Positions 51,972 through 60,422 of a stretch of 64,000 nt of DNA are shown here, one piece after another. Under the pieces are notes generated by a model. That model saw nothing but the letters and a program-made list of their open reading frames with translations. It searched no databases and had not been told where the DNA came from. The stretch is from Algibacter pacificus (GTDB lineage Bacteria; Bacteroidota; Bacteroidia; Flavobacteriales; Flavobacteriaceae): NCBI RefSeq assembly GCF_008033385.1, contig NZ_VOGY01000006.1, forward strand, positions 186,001 to 250,000, written 5' to 3'. The translations under genes were made by a program, and so were the position numbers. Numbering within the stretch: the first letter of the stretch is position 1; each line of letters starts with the position of its first letter.

Positions 51972-52949
51972 ATGAAAGTTTTAAAATTTATATTCATTTT
52001 TACTGTAGTTTTTAGTTTTAATACTTGCGAAAATTCTAGTTCTAAAAAAGAAAAAGAAAAAGAAATAATTAAACCAGTAGTTATTTCTACATGGAACCAT
52101 GGTTTAGAAGCAAACCAAATAGCATGGAACCTCTTAAAAAAAGGAGCAAAGGCACTTGATGCCGTTGAGGCTGGTGTAAGAACTGCAGAAGCAAACCCAG
52201 ATGTGCAAACCGTGGGTTTAGGCGGTTTTCCAGATAGAGAAGGGAAGGTAACCTTAGATGCTTGTATAATGGACCATAACAATAATTGTGGTTCGGTAGC
52301 ATTTTTACAACATATAAAACACCCCATTTCTGTAGCACGAAAGGTAATGGAAGAAACTCCTCATGTGATGCTAGTTGGTGAAGGCGCATTACAATTTGCT
52401 TTAGAACAAGGTTTTAAAAAAGAAAATTTATTAACAGGTAAGTCTAAAAAAGCGTATCAAGATTGGTTAGTAAATTCAAATTATAAGCCAGTGATTAATA
52501 TAGAAAATCACGATACCATAAGTATGCTGGCGTTAGATGAAAACGGTAACCTTTCTGGTGCGTGCACAACAAGTGGTGCCGCATGGAAAATGCATGGGCG
52601 TGTTGGCGATTCGCCAATAATTGGAGCAGGCTTATTTTTAGATAATGAAGTTGGTGCAGCAGCAGCTACAGGGATGGGAGAAGCCATGATAAGAACAGCG
52701 GGTAGCGCTATGGTAGTTGAGTTAATGCGCTACGGAAAATCGCCAGAGCAAGCTTGTAAAGAAGTAGTAGAGCGTATTTATAAAACTTATAAAAACTCGC
52801 CAGATTTAGAGTGGTTACAAGTTGGTTTTATTGCCTTAAATAAAAATGGCGAATATGGTTCTTACTGTTTAAGACCTGGTTTTAATTATGCTGTACAAAC
52901 AAGGTTTTTAGATAATCAATTAATTGATGGTAATTACTTTTTACCTTAA
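51972..52949 (+). CDS. N4-(beta-N-acetylglucosaminyl)-L-asparaginase (glycosylasparaginase)
   Basis: The 325-residue Ntn-hydrolase precursor cleaves the GlcNAc-Asn bond of N-glycopeptides. Family motifs are visible: VISTWNHGLEANQIAWNLL, KGAKALDAVEAGVRTAE, VGLGGFPDREGKVTLDACIM, and the autoproteolysis/nucleophile site in IENHDTISMLALDENG, where the Thr becomes the new N-terminus. GRVGDSPIIGAGLFLDNEVG and TGMGEAMIRTAGSAMVVELM follow. The ATG at 51972 is preferred because it gives an export signal with a lipobox-like end (FNTC, Cys19); the in-frame ATG at 51933 lies inside the GH92 gene. Its presence is the strongest sign that Asn-linked glycans are a target of this locus. Confidence 0.92.
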   Translation: MKVLKFIFIFTVVFSFNTCENSSSKKEKEKEIIKPVVISTWNHGLEANQIAWNLLKKGAKALDAVEAGVRTAEANPDVQTVGLGGFPDREGKVTLDACIMDHNNNCGSVAFLQHIKHPISVARKVMEETPHVMLVGEGALQFALEQGFKKENLLTGKSKKAYQDWLVNSNYKPVINIENHDTISMLALDENGNLSGACTTSGAAWKMHGRVGDSPIIGAGLFLDNEVGAAAATGMGEAMIRTAGSAMVVELMRYGKSPEQACKEVVERIYKTYKNSPDLEWLQVGFIALNKNGEYGSYCLRPGFNYAVQTRFLDNQLIDGNYFLP

Positions 52950-53058
52950 ACATAAAACATGTTCAATTTAAGAATGCGTATTTAGAAAGGTTAATTGATA
53001 ATTAAAAGAATTAAAATAGTTAATTACATATTCTTTTTTTTATTACCTATAATTGTTT

Positions 53059-53076
53059 AAGCTCTTTTTAGAGCTT
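53059..53076 (+). terminator. Weak hairpin after glycosylasparaginase gene
   Basis: AAGCTC and GAGCTT flank a TTTTTA loop, forming a 6-bp stem about 110 bp after the stop codon. The following T-tract is interrupted, so this is a weak terminator candidate between the LytTR-linked operon and the fourth GH92 gene. Confidence 0.35.
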
Positions 53077-53153
53077 TGTTATTAAGTGTATGCAGCGTTT
53101 TTTACATGATTAGATATTTTTTTAAATTCAAAAAGCAAATTAACATAGAAATA

Positions 53154-55421
53154 ATGAAAAATATTTTAAACAGAGAGTTGTTCCTTTTTACAAGTGTTAT
53201 TTTAATGTTGTTTTCATGTGAAAAGCAGGAAGAAACGGTTGAGGTTTTTAAAGATTTCACACAATACGTAAATCCATTTATAGGCACTTCAAATTTTGGA
53301 ACCACTAACCCTGGGCCTATCGCAGTTCGTGGTATGGCAAATGTATCTCCATTTAATGTTGCAGGACCTAAAAACTTACCTTTAGAGAAAGATAGTCGTT
53401 GGTTATCTACACCATACATTAATGAAAACCCTTTTTTAACAGGTTTTAGTCATGTCAATTTAAGTGGTGTTGGTTGCCCAGAACTTGGCGTAATTTTAGC
53501 AATGCCTACAACTGGAGATTTAGAAACAAATCACTTAAATTATGGCTCAACCTATTCCGAAGAAAAAGCAACGGTTGGTTATTACACCAATAAAGTTGAT
53601 AAATATAATGTAAAAGTTGAAGCCACGGCAACGACTAGAGTTGGGGTTAGTAAATATCATTTTCCTGCTGGAGATGCCAACATTCTTTTAAATCTTGGTT
53701 TGGGGTTAACCAATGAAGAGGGAGCAATGGTTAAAGTAGTATCTCCCACAGAAATTGAAGGCATGCGTAGTGTAGGTGCGTTTTGTTATTATAAAGCAGA
53801 AGAAGCATATCCTGTTTATTTTGTAGCACGTTTTTCTAAACCAGCCGATAAATTTGGTGTTTGGAAAAAACCAAGAACGTATAAAGGTGTTGAAGCAGAT
53901 TGGATGACCTATAATAGCGAAACCCGAATTAAAGAAAATTACACAAAAGAAGTAGTTGGCGATAGTATAGGTGCTTTTATGCGCTATAATTTTGATAGTC
54001 CATCAACAATAGAAATGAAAATAGGAATATCTTATGTAAGTATAGAAAATGCACGTGAAAATTTAGAAAAAGAAACTGCTGATAAAAGTTTTGATAACAT
54101 TCTTTTTGATGCTAAAAAAGAATGGAACACCTATTTATCGCGAATAGAAGTTGAAGGTGGCACAAAGGATGAGAAAACTATTTTTTACACCGCTTTATAT
54201 CACACATTAATACACCCTAACACCTTAAATGATTATAACGGCGATTATCCTAAAATGAAAACTAGGGAAACATTAAAAACAGACGGTACTCGTTATACCA
54301 CGTTTTCGCTTTGGGATACTTATAGAAATTTACACCAATTAATGAGTTTGGTATATCCAGAGCAACAATCTAACATGGTAAAGAGTATGTTACAAATTTA
54401 TGATGAATCTGGATGGCTACCAAAATGGGAATTAAATGCTACAGAAACAACAACTATGGTAGGCGATCCGGCTGGTATTGTTATAGCAGATACTTATTTA
54501 AAAGGTATTCAAGATTTTGATGTTAACAAGGCTTATGAAGCCATGAAAAAGAGTGCAACAAAAATAGAAAACAACCCATTGCGCCCAGGTATAAAAGATT
54601 ATATTGAAAAGGGGTATTTAACAACAACAACCGTTCATAGTGGTTCTGTTTCCACAACTCAAGAGTATAATGTTTCAGATTTTGCAATTGCACAACTTGC
54701 CAAAGCACTAAATAAACAAGAGGATTATAATACCTTTTCTGAAAGAGCGATCTCTTATAGAAAACTATTTGATAAAGAATTTAATCTCTTACGCCCTAGA
54801 AATCATGATGGAAGTTGGTTAACACCATATATTCCTGAAGCAGGAGCGAATTTTGAAAAAAACTTGGGGTTTATTGAAGGTAATGCTTGGCAATACACTT
54901 TTATGGCTGCTCATGATACTAAAGGACTTATTGAATTAATGGGAGGCCAAACTCCTTTTGTAAAAAGATTAGAAGAGGTTTTTGATAAAAACCAGTTTGA
55001 CATGGCAAACGAACCAGATATTAATTATCCATTTTTATTTAATCATATAAAAGGACAAGAATATAAAACCGGACTAAAAGTAAGCGAATTATTAAAGAAA
55101 TATTTTAAAAACACACCCGATGGGCTCCCTGGAAATGATGATACTGGTACCATGAGTGCCTGGGCTGTTTTTTCCATGATGGGGATTTATCCTGTAGCTC
55201 CTGCCGAAACAAAATACGCTGTTACCACACCTGTTTTTGATAAAATTACAATTCGGTTAAATAATAAATATTACAAAAAAGACGCAATAGTTATTAAGCG
55301 AGAAAAAAATAAAAATGGTAACATTAACAGGATTAAACTAGGTAATCGGGATGTTAAAGGATTTTTTGTTAATCATGCCGATGTTATTAAAACAGGTGTT
55401 TTAACTATTATTCAAGAATAA
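53154..55421 (+). CDS. GH92-family protein, most divergent copy, lipoprotein
   Basis: The 755-residue lipoprotein (lipobox LMLFSC, Cys22) starts at ATG 53154; the in-frame ATG at 53076 would place 26 residues before the signal. GH92 features are VNPFIGTSNFGTTNPGPIAV, TGFSHVNLSGVGCPELG, FSLWDTYRNLHQLMSL, IEGNAWQYTFMAAHDT and GNDDTGTMSAWAVFSMMGIY. The region that reads YAHGNEPSHH in other copies is FDMANEPDINYP, and GQMSAW is GTMSAW, so its leaving-group site differs clearly. It may act on another linkage or on a mannosyl phosphate, an activity known in GH92. It stands alone, separated by 204 bp from the gene before and by 361 bp from susC after. Confidence 0.92.
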   Translation: MKNILNRELFLFTSVILMLFSCEKQEETVEVFKDFTQYVNPFIGTSNFGTTNPGPIAVRGMANVSPFNVAGPKNLPLEKDSRWLSTPYINENPFLTGFSHVNLSGVGCPELGVILAMPTTGDLETNHLNYGSTYSEEKATVGYYTNKVDKYNVKVEATATTRVGVSKYHFPAGDANILLNLGLGLTNEEGAMVKVVSPTEIEGMRSVGAFCYYKAEEAYPVYFVARFSKPADKFGVWKKPRTYKGVEADWMTYNSETRIKENYTKEVVGDSIGAFMRYNFDSPSTIEMKIGISYVSIENARENLEKETADKSFDNILFDAKKEWNTYLSRIEVEGGTKDEKTIFYTALYHTLIHPNTLNDYNGDYPKMKTRETLKTDGTRYTTFSLWDTYRNLHQLMSLVYPEQQSNMVKSMLQIYDESGWLPKWELNATETTTMVGDPAGIVIADTYLKGIQDFDVNKAYEAMKKSATKIENNPLRPGIKDYIEKGYLTTTTVHSGSVSTTQEYNVSDFAIAQLAKALNKQEDYNTFSERAISYRKLFDKEFNLLRPRNHDGSWLTPYIPEAGANFEKNLGFIEGNAWQYTFMAAHDTKGLIELMGGQTPFVKRLEEVFDKNQFDMANEPDINYPFLFNHIKGQEYKTGLKVSELLKKYFKNTPDGLPGNDDTGTMSAWAVFSMMGIYPVAPAETKYAVTTPVFDKITIRLNNKYYKKDAIVIKREKNKNGNINRIKLGNRDVKGFFVNHADVIKTGVLTIIQE

Positions 55422-55782
55422 TCTTTTATTATCTAAAAAGTATACGATAATCTTAAAATTGCTCTTCAATATTTGTTGTAAAAATACAACCTCTTAGAAT
55501 CTGTTTTTTTTGTAAGGTTTAGTGCCGTATCAAAATAATGAGGAGAAAATAATCTGTGTTATAATCAAAACAAAATCTTAAGCATGTTTTAGATGTTGTT
55601 TTTTTATTAATTTAATGTGGTTCTCTAGAGCATTATGGAATATTATCTATAGCTAATAATATAGGCTCGTACTCCTTATTAAAACTGTTGTTTGTCGAAA
55701 AACTAATTCTTTAATAATATATTTTTCGTTTTTTTATAATTAATAATAAATTAACAAAAATTTAAACTAAACTGAATTAATT
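55422..55782 (+). other. Gene-free region upstream of second susC
   Basis: No gene is present. A short hairpin GTTGTA-AAAA-TACAAC lies near 55475-55490 without a T-tract directly behind it. The last 100 bp are very AT-rich and end in the leader motif AAACTAAACTGAATTAATT before the susC ATG. The promoter of the second susCD operon must be here, but no clear TAnnTTTG element or operator was recognised. Confidence 0.4.
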
Positions 55783-58700
55783 ATGACAAAAAATGTACTT
55801 AAACTTCTGTTTGCTATCAGTATGCTGTTTTGTTACAGTATGCAGGCTCAAACGGTTGTAGGCGGAACAGTAGTTGATGCAAGTGGTATGCCGTTACCCG
55901 GAGTAAATATCACAGAGCAGGGAACCACTAATGGGGTTTCAACAGATTTTGATGGTAAATATTCCATTAAAGCGGGGTCTTCTTCTGTATTAATTATTTC
56001 TTATCTGGGTTTTGTAACTCAAGAAATTGTTGTTGGCAACCAAAAAGTAATTAATGTAACGTTAATTGAAAGTCTTGAGGCTCTCGACGAAATTGTAGTA
56101 ACAGCTTTGGGTATTAAAAAGGAGAAGAAAGCCTTAGCTTATGCTGTGCAAGAAGTGGACTCTAAAACCATTTCTAGTGGTGCTAATCCAAATGTAGCAG
56201 CATCTTTACAAGGTAAAGCTGCTGGGGTAAATATTACCAATTCTGGTGGTATTGGAGGAAAACCTAGAATTGATATTCGTGGAGCCAGTTCTCTAAGTGG
56301 AAACGATCAATTACTTTGGGTTATAGATGGAGTGCCATTTTCTACTCAAGAATTCACATCCGATGCTGAAGATTTATTTGGAGGAAACTCTAATGGTGGA
56401 GGGTTTTTGGATATTAACCCTGATGATATTGAAAGTATATCTGTACTAAAAGGTGGTCCTGCCGCCGCATTGTATGGTGCACGTGGTGGAAATGGGGTTG
56501 TACTAGTTACAACAAAAAGTGGAAAGCGTTCTCAAGGTTTAGGAATATCGTACACGGGGTCTACTACATTTTCTGAAGCAGGTTTTTTTCTAGATAGACA
56601 AAATGAATATGGTCAAGGTACCAATGGAGTTTACGACCCCAGTTCTCGAGTAGCATGGGGCCCTCAGTTTGATGGGGTAGAAAGAGTTGCTTGGACAGGG
56701 GAGTTACTGCCTTACCAAGCGCAATCTAATTTATTGGAAGATTTTACAAGAACAGGAGTAAGTACAAGACATGCATTAAGCTTTACAAAAGGCGGTGAAG
56801 ATGGCAATTTTAAGGTTCTTGTTAGTAAAGATGATACACAAGGTATTTATGACGGGCAAGCTTTAGAACGTTTAAATTTTGATTTTAAAGCGGCTTATGA
56901 TATTAACCCATGGTTAAATATAGATGCCAAAGTATCCTACATAAATACCAAGGGTTTTCAAAGGCCAACCATTGGACGATATAGTTTTGTGTCGTTTTTT
57001 AATACAACTCCTGCTAATATCCGAACTCAAGACTTATCGCCAGGTTTTGTTTTTCAAGATAACAAGAACAAAGAAATTTTATACGGTCCTAGTGCTAATT
57101 TAACAGAAAATGCAAACGCTAATAACAGAAACCCATATTTCCTACAAGCGCAAAATTTTAATAATGATCAGCGTAATAGATCTTTTGGATATTTAGGGGC
57201 TAATATTAAGTTTTCTGATGAGCTTAGGCTTAAACTGAAGTATGGACTAGATACTTATAGATATGAGCAAATAAGTGGTTTGCGTTATGAAGATCAAATA
57301 TTTTTTAATAACTCACCATCTATAAATACCTCAGAGTCTTTCTTTAAAGAAGAAAATGCAGAGTTTTTATTAAGTTATAACAAAGAAGTAAATGAAGATT
57401 TTACCTTTGGTATTAGTGCTGGTGGCAACCAAATGCGAAGAGGTATAGAATCGTTAAATGCTTTGTCGGGTAAATTGGATTCCGAAAGTACACTTTTCTT
57501 AAATGCAGGTACTAATATACAGGCTAATGAGCAATTTACAGATGAAGAAATTCACTCGCTTTATGGCTTTGCCGATGCGTCTTACAAAAACTATTTGTTT
57601 CTTAATGCTACCATTAGAAATGATTGGTCTTCTACGTTACCAGTAACAAATAATTCCTTTTTATATTCATCTGTTGGATTAAGTGCATTAATTTCAGAAA
57701 TGGTTGATATGCCAGATTGGATAGACTATTTAAAGGTAAGAGGTACTTGGGCCGAAGTAGGTAAAGCTTCTACACCTCAAACTACAAACCCTACATTTAA
57801 TGTCTTTTTAAGTAATTTTAACTTATCGCAATCAAACACACCAAACGAAGGGGTAGATCCTAATCTAGATCCAGAAATTTCCACTACTACAGAATTTGGA
57901 TTAGAGTTTAGATTGTTTGAAAACCGTTTAAGCTTTGATGTTGCGTTGTATGATGAGCGTACTAGAAATCAAATTGCATCAGTACCTGTAAACTCAACAA
58001 GTCTATTGTCTAGTTTGCTTACCAATGTAGGAGAGATTTCTAATAAAGGTATAGAGTTGTATGCAAAAGTAGTACCTGTTAAAACAGAAGATTTTAATTT
58101 AGGAGTAACTTTAAATTTTGCGACCAATAAAGGAGTTATTGAAGACCTGCCAAATGAGACAGAGTTTTTTCCATATTTTACAAGTAATACCATTATAGAA
58201 GAAGTTCGTGGTTACGTAGGTGAAAAGTATGGTGATATTTATGGATTCAAATACCAAAGAGATGATGCTGGAAATGTAATAGTAGGTCAAGATGGCTTGC
58301 CTGTAACAACTTCTCAAAAGGAGAAAATTGGAAATATTCAAGCCGATTTCACAGGATCTATAGGTTTTAATGCGACCTACAAAGAACTGTCTTTAAATGC
58401 ATTATTTGTAATGCAACAAGGTGGAGATATATACTCGTTAACAGAGGCTTCTGCAACAAGTACTGGTAATACTCCAAAAACAGTATCTCTTGGTAGAGAT
58501 CCTTTTTTCACACCTAATGGTATTTTAGCAGATGGTAGTACAAACACCACAATAGTATCAGCTCAATCTTACTGGGGTACAGTGTCTAATATATCTGAAG
58601 AGTTTCTTTACGATGCTTCTTTTATGAAATTGGGAGAAATCTCTCTTGGATATTCCCTGCCAAAATCAATATTAAATTCTTTAGGTAAAGGTTATTTAAG

Positions 58701-58872
58701 TAATATTAGAGTTTCTTTAATTGGAAGAAATTTATTCTATCTTTATAGAAATACTCCAGGTACAGTACCTGATGCAGCTGTTTTTAATTCTTCGGTAGGA
58801 GGTCAAGCTTTTGATTTTTCACCTGTGCCCATAGAGAGAACATATGGGGTTTCACTAAATGTTAAATTTTAA
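55783..58872 (+). CDS. SusC/RagA family TonB-dependent outer membrane transporter (second)
   Basis: The 1029-residue protein has a type I signal peptide ending MQAQ (about residue 24), the carboxypeptidase-regulatory-like domain VGGTVVDASGMPLPGVNITE, the TonB-box region EALDEIVVTALGIKKEKKA, a plug domain with SISVLKGGPAAALYGARGGN, and a barrel that ends in a C-terminal Phe (YGVSLNVKF). The ALGIKKEKKALAYAVQEV segment marks it as the common RagA-like subtype, different from the first SusC at 14083. It is followed after 10 bp by a SusD-like gene. Substrate is unknown but presumably a glycan or glycopeptide processed by the neighbouring GH92 enzymes. Confidence 0.95.
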   Translation: MTKNVLKLLFAISMLFCYSMQAQTVVGGTVVDASGMPLPGVNITEQGTTNGVSTDFDGKYSIKAGSSSVLIISYLGFVTQEIVVGNQKVINVTLIESLEALDEIVVTALGIKKEKKALAYAVQEVDSKTISSGANPNVAASLQGKAAGVNITNSGGIGGKPRIDIRGASSLSGNDQLLWVIDGVPFSTQEFTSDAEDLFGGNSNGGGFLDINPDDIESISVLKGGPAAALYGARGGNGVVLVTTKSGKRSQGLGISYTGSTTFSEAGFFLDRQNEYGQGTNGVYDPSSRVAWGPQFDGVERVAWTGELLPYQAQSNLLEDFTRTGVSTRHALSFTKGGEDGNFKVLVSKDDTQGIYDGQALERLNFDFKAAYDINPWLNIDAKVSYINTKGFQRPTIGRYSFVSFFNTTPANIRTQDLSPGFVFQDNKNKEILYGPSANLTENANANNRNPYFLQAQNFNNDQRNRSFGYLGANIKFSDELRLKLKYGLDTYRYEQISGLRYEDQIFFNNSPSINTSESFFKEENAEFLLSYNKEVNEDFTFGISAGGNQMRRGIESLNALSGKLDSESTLFLNAGTNIQANEQFTDEEIHSLYGFADASYKNYLFLNATIRNDWSSTLPVTNNSFLYSSVGLSALISEMVDMPDWIDYLKVRGTWAEVGKASTPQTTNPTFNVFLSNFNLSQSNTPNEGVDPNLDPEISTTTEFGLEFRLFENRLSFDVALYDERTRNQIASVPVNSTSLLSSLLTNVGEISNKGIELYAKVVPVKTEDFNLGVTLNFATNKGVIEDLPNETEFFPYFTSNTIIEEVRGYVGEKYGDIYGFKYQRDDAGNVIVGQDGLPVTTSQKEKIGNIQADFTGSIGFNATYKELSLNALFVMQQGGDIYSLTEASATSTGNTPKTVSLGRDPFFTPNGILADGSTNTTIVSAQSYWGTVSNISEEFLYDASFMKLGEISLGYSLPKSILNSLGKGYLSNIRVSLIGRNLFYLYRNTPGTVPDAAVFNSSVGGQAFDFSPVPIERTYGVSLNVKF

Positions 58873-58882
58873 AAAAAGAATT

Positions 58883-60412
58883 ATGAAAAAACTATTAATA
58901 GTACTAACAGCCGGCTTTTTTATTACCACTAGTTGTACAGAAAATTTTGAAGAAATTAACACAAACCCTAATGCGGTTACGGCTCCTCAACCAGGGCAGT
59001 TATTTAATAGAATTGTAACTACGCCTGTTTTTGATTATCAACGTAATGTGAATTTATTTGCAGATTTTTATTCACAATATTGGGCAAATACCGTAAATAG
59101 TTTTGAGTCTGGACGTTACGAATATGTTGATGGATGGGCTGCTACCGGGTGGAATGCATTTTATGTAGACGGATTGGCTAATACCAAAACCCTTAAAAGG
59201 TTATATGGCGAAGATCCGTTTTACAGCAACCTTACACAAGTTTTAGAAATATTTGAATGTTCAGAATGGTCACGTATGATGGCTTATTATGGTGATTTAC
59301 CTTATTTTGGAGTTGATTTTGCGTCAAAAGTACCATACAATTCTGAAAAAGAAATTTATTATGATTTATTTGAAAGATTAACTAAAGCTGTAAATGCATT
59401 AGATTCTAGTGCTACAGACCAGTTTGTAATGCCTAGTGAACAAGATTTAATTTATGCATGGGATTTAGAAAAGTGGAAACGCTTTGGTAACTCAATGCGA
59501 TTGAGGTTAGCCATAAGAATATCTAATGTAGACCCAAACAAAGCACAAACAGAAGCTGTGGCTGCAATTAATGCAGGCGTCATGCAAAGTAATAATGATG
59601 TGGCTCATGTACCTGCTTGGGTAAATGGTTTTTATGATTATTTACGAAACATGGCACTATTATGGGATAATATTAGAGCTTCAAAAACATTTATCGATCT
59701 GATGTATTCTCAAACCTCCATCGAAGACCCTAGAGCGAAGATTTGGTTTAATTACAAAGCAAGCTCTCCCTTATTTGGTAGTGCGCGTTTAGAAGGTGTT
59801 GCCAATGGGTATAATATTTTACCCGCAGATGCTAACGATTTTGCAACAATGAATGAGAACACCACATACATAGGATTTTCTGGGGATGGTGCCGATATTG
59901 ATCACTACCAACCTATAATGCTTTATCCTGAGGTTTTATTTTTGCAAGCAGAAGCGGCATTACGCGGTTGGACAAGTGAAGACCCTACAGCACTTATGCA
60001 AGAAGGTGTTAGGGCTTCTATGGAATTTGTTGGTGTAGATTCAGCAGATGCAACGACATACATTGATGAGCTTGCTCCTCTATCAGGATCTAAAGAAGAA
60101 CAGTTAAAACAGCTAATGACACAAAAATATATTTCAAATTTTCCAAACGGACGAGAAGCTTGGGTAGATTTTAGGCGTACAGATTACCCAGATCTTACTT
60201 TACCAATTGATGGTGTAAGTAGTGCTTCAACGGTAAGTTCTGGTACATATGTTAAAAGAATTAGATACCCTGATAATGCCTTTAATTCAGAACAGGATAT
60301 GTTACCTGCAGATCAAAATACAATAGAGACAAACCGTATGGATAAGAGGTTGTGGTGGGATACTGCTGATACTAAAACTAAGTCTAATGGGTTGATGAAT
60401 AGTAATTTCTAA
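58883..60412 (+). CDS. SusD-like lipoprotein (SusD_2-like subtype)
   Basis: The protein (509 residues from ATG 58883) has lipobox ITTSC (Cys18) followed by ENFEEINTNPNAVTAPQPGQ, which is typical of the SusD-like group that pairs with RagA-like SusC proteins. Further signs are ADFYSQYWAN, WSRMMAYYGDLPYFGVDFAS, KWKRFGNSMRLRLAIRISNV, YPEVLFLQAEAALRGW and FPNGREAWVDFRRTDYP. The upstream ATG at 58859 lies inside the susC end and would add eight residues; the chosen start gives a clean signal peptide. It binds glycan or glycopeptide at the cell surface for the SusC partner. Confidence 0.93.
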   Translation: MKKLLIVLTAGFFITTSCTENFEEINTNPNAVTAPQPGQLFNRIVTTPVFDYQRNVNLFADFYSQYWANTVNSFESGRYEYVDGWAATGWNAFYVDGLANTKTLKRLYGEDPFYSNLTQVLEIFECSEWSRMMAYYGDLPYFGVDFASKVPYNSEKEIYYDLFERLTKAVNALDSSATDQFVMPSEQDLIYAWDLEKWKRFGNSMRLRLAIRISNVDPNKAQTEAVAAINAGVMQSNNDVAHVPAWVNGFYDYLRNMALLWDNIRASKTFIDLMYSQTSIEDPRAKIWFNYKASSPLFGSARLEGVANGYNILPADANDFATMNENTTYIGFSGDGADIDHYQPIMLYPEVLFLQAEAALRGWTSEDPTALMQEGVRASMEFVGVDSADATTYIDELAPLSGSKEEQLKQLMTQKYISNFPNGREAWVDFRRTDYPDLTLPIDGVSSASTVSSGTYVKRIRYPDNAFNSEQDMLPADQNTIETNRMDKRLWWDTADTKTKSNGLMNSNF

Positions 60413-60422
60413 AAAAAATATA

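Noticed and set aside
51941-52389. Two long minus-strand frames (128 and 100 residues) under the glycosylasparaginase gene
   Set aside because: Both are antisense to a gene with complete Ntn-hydrolase motifs and show no family features.
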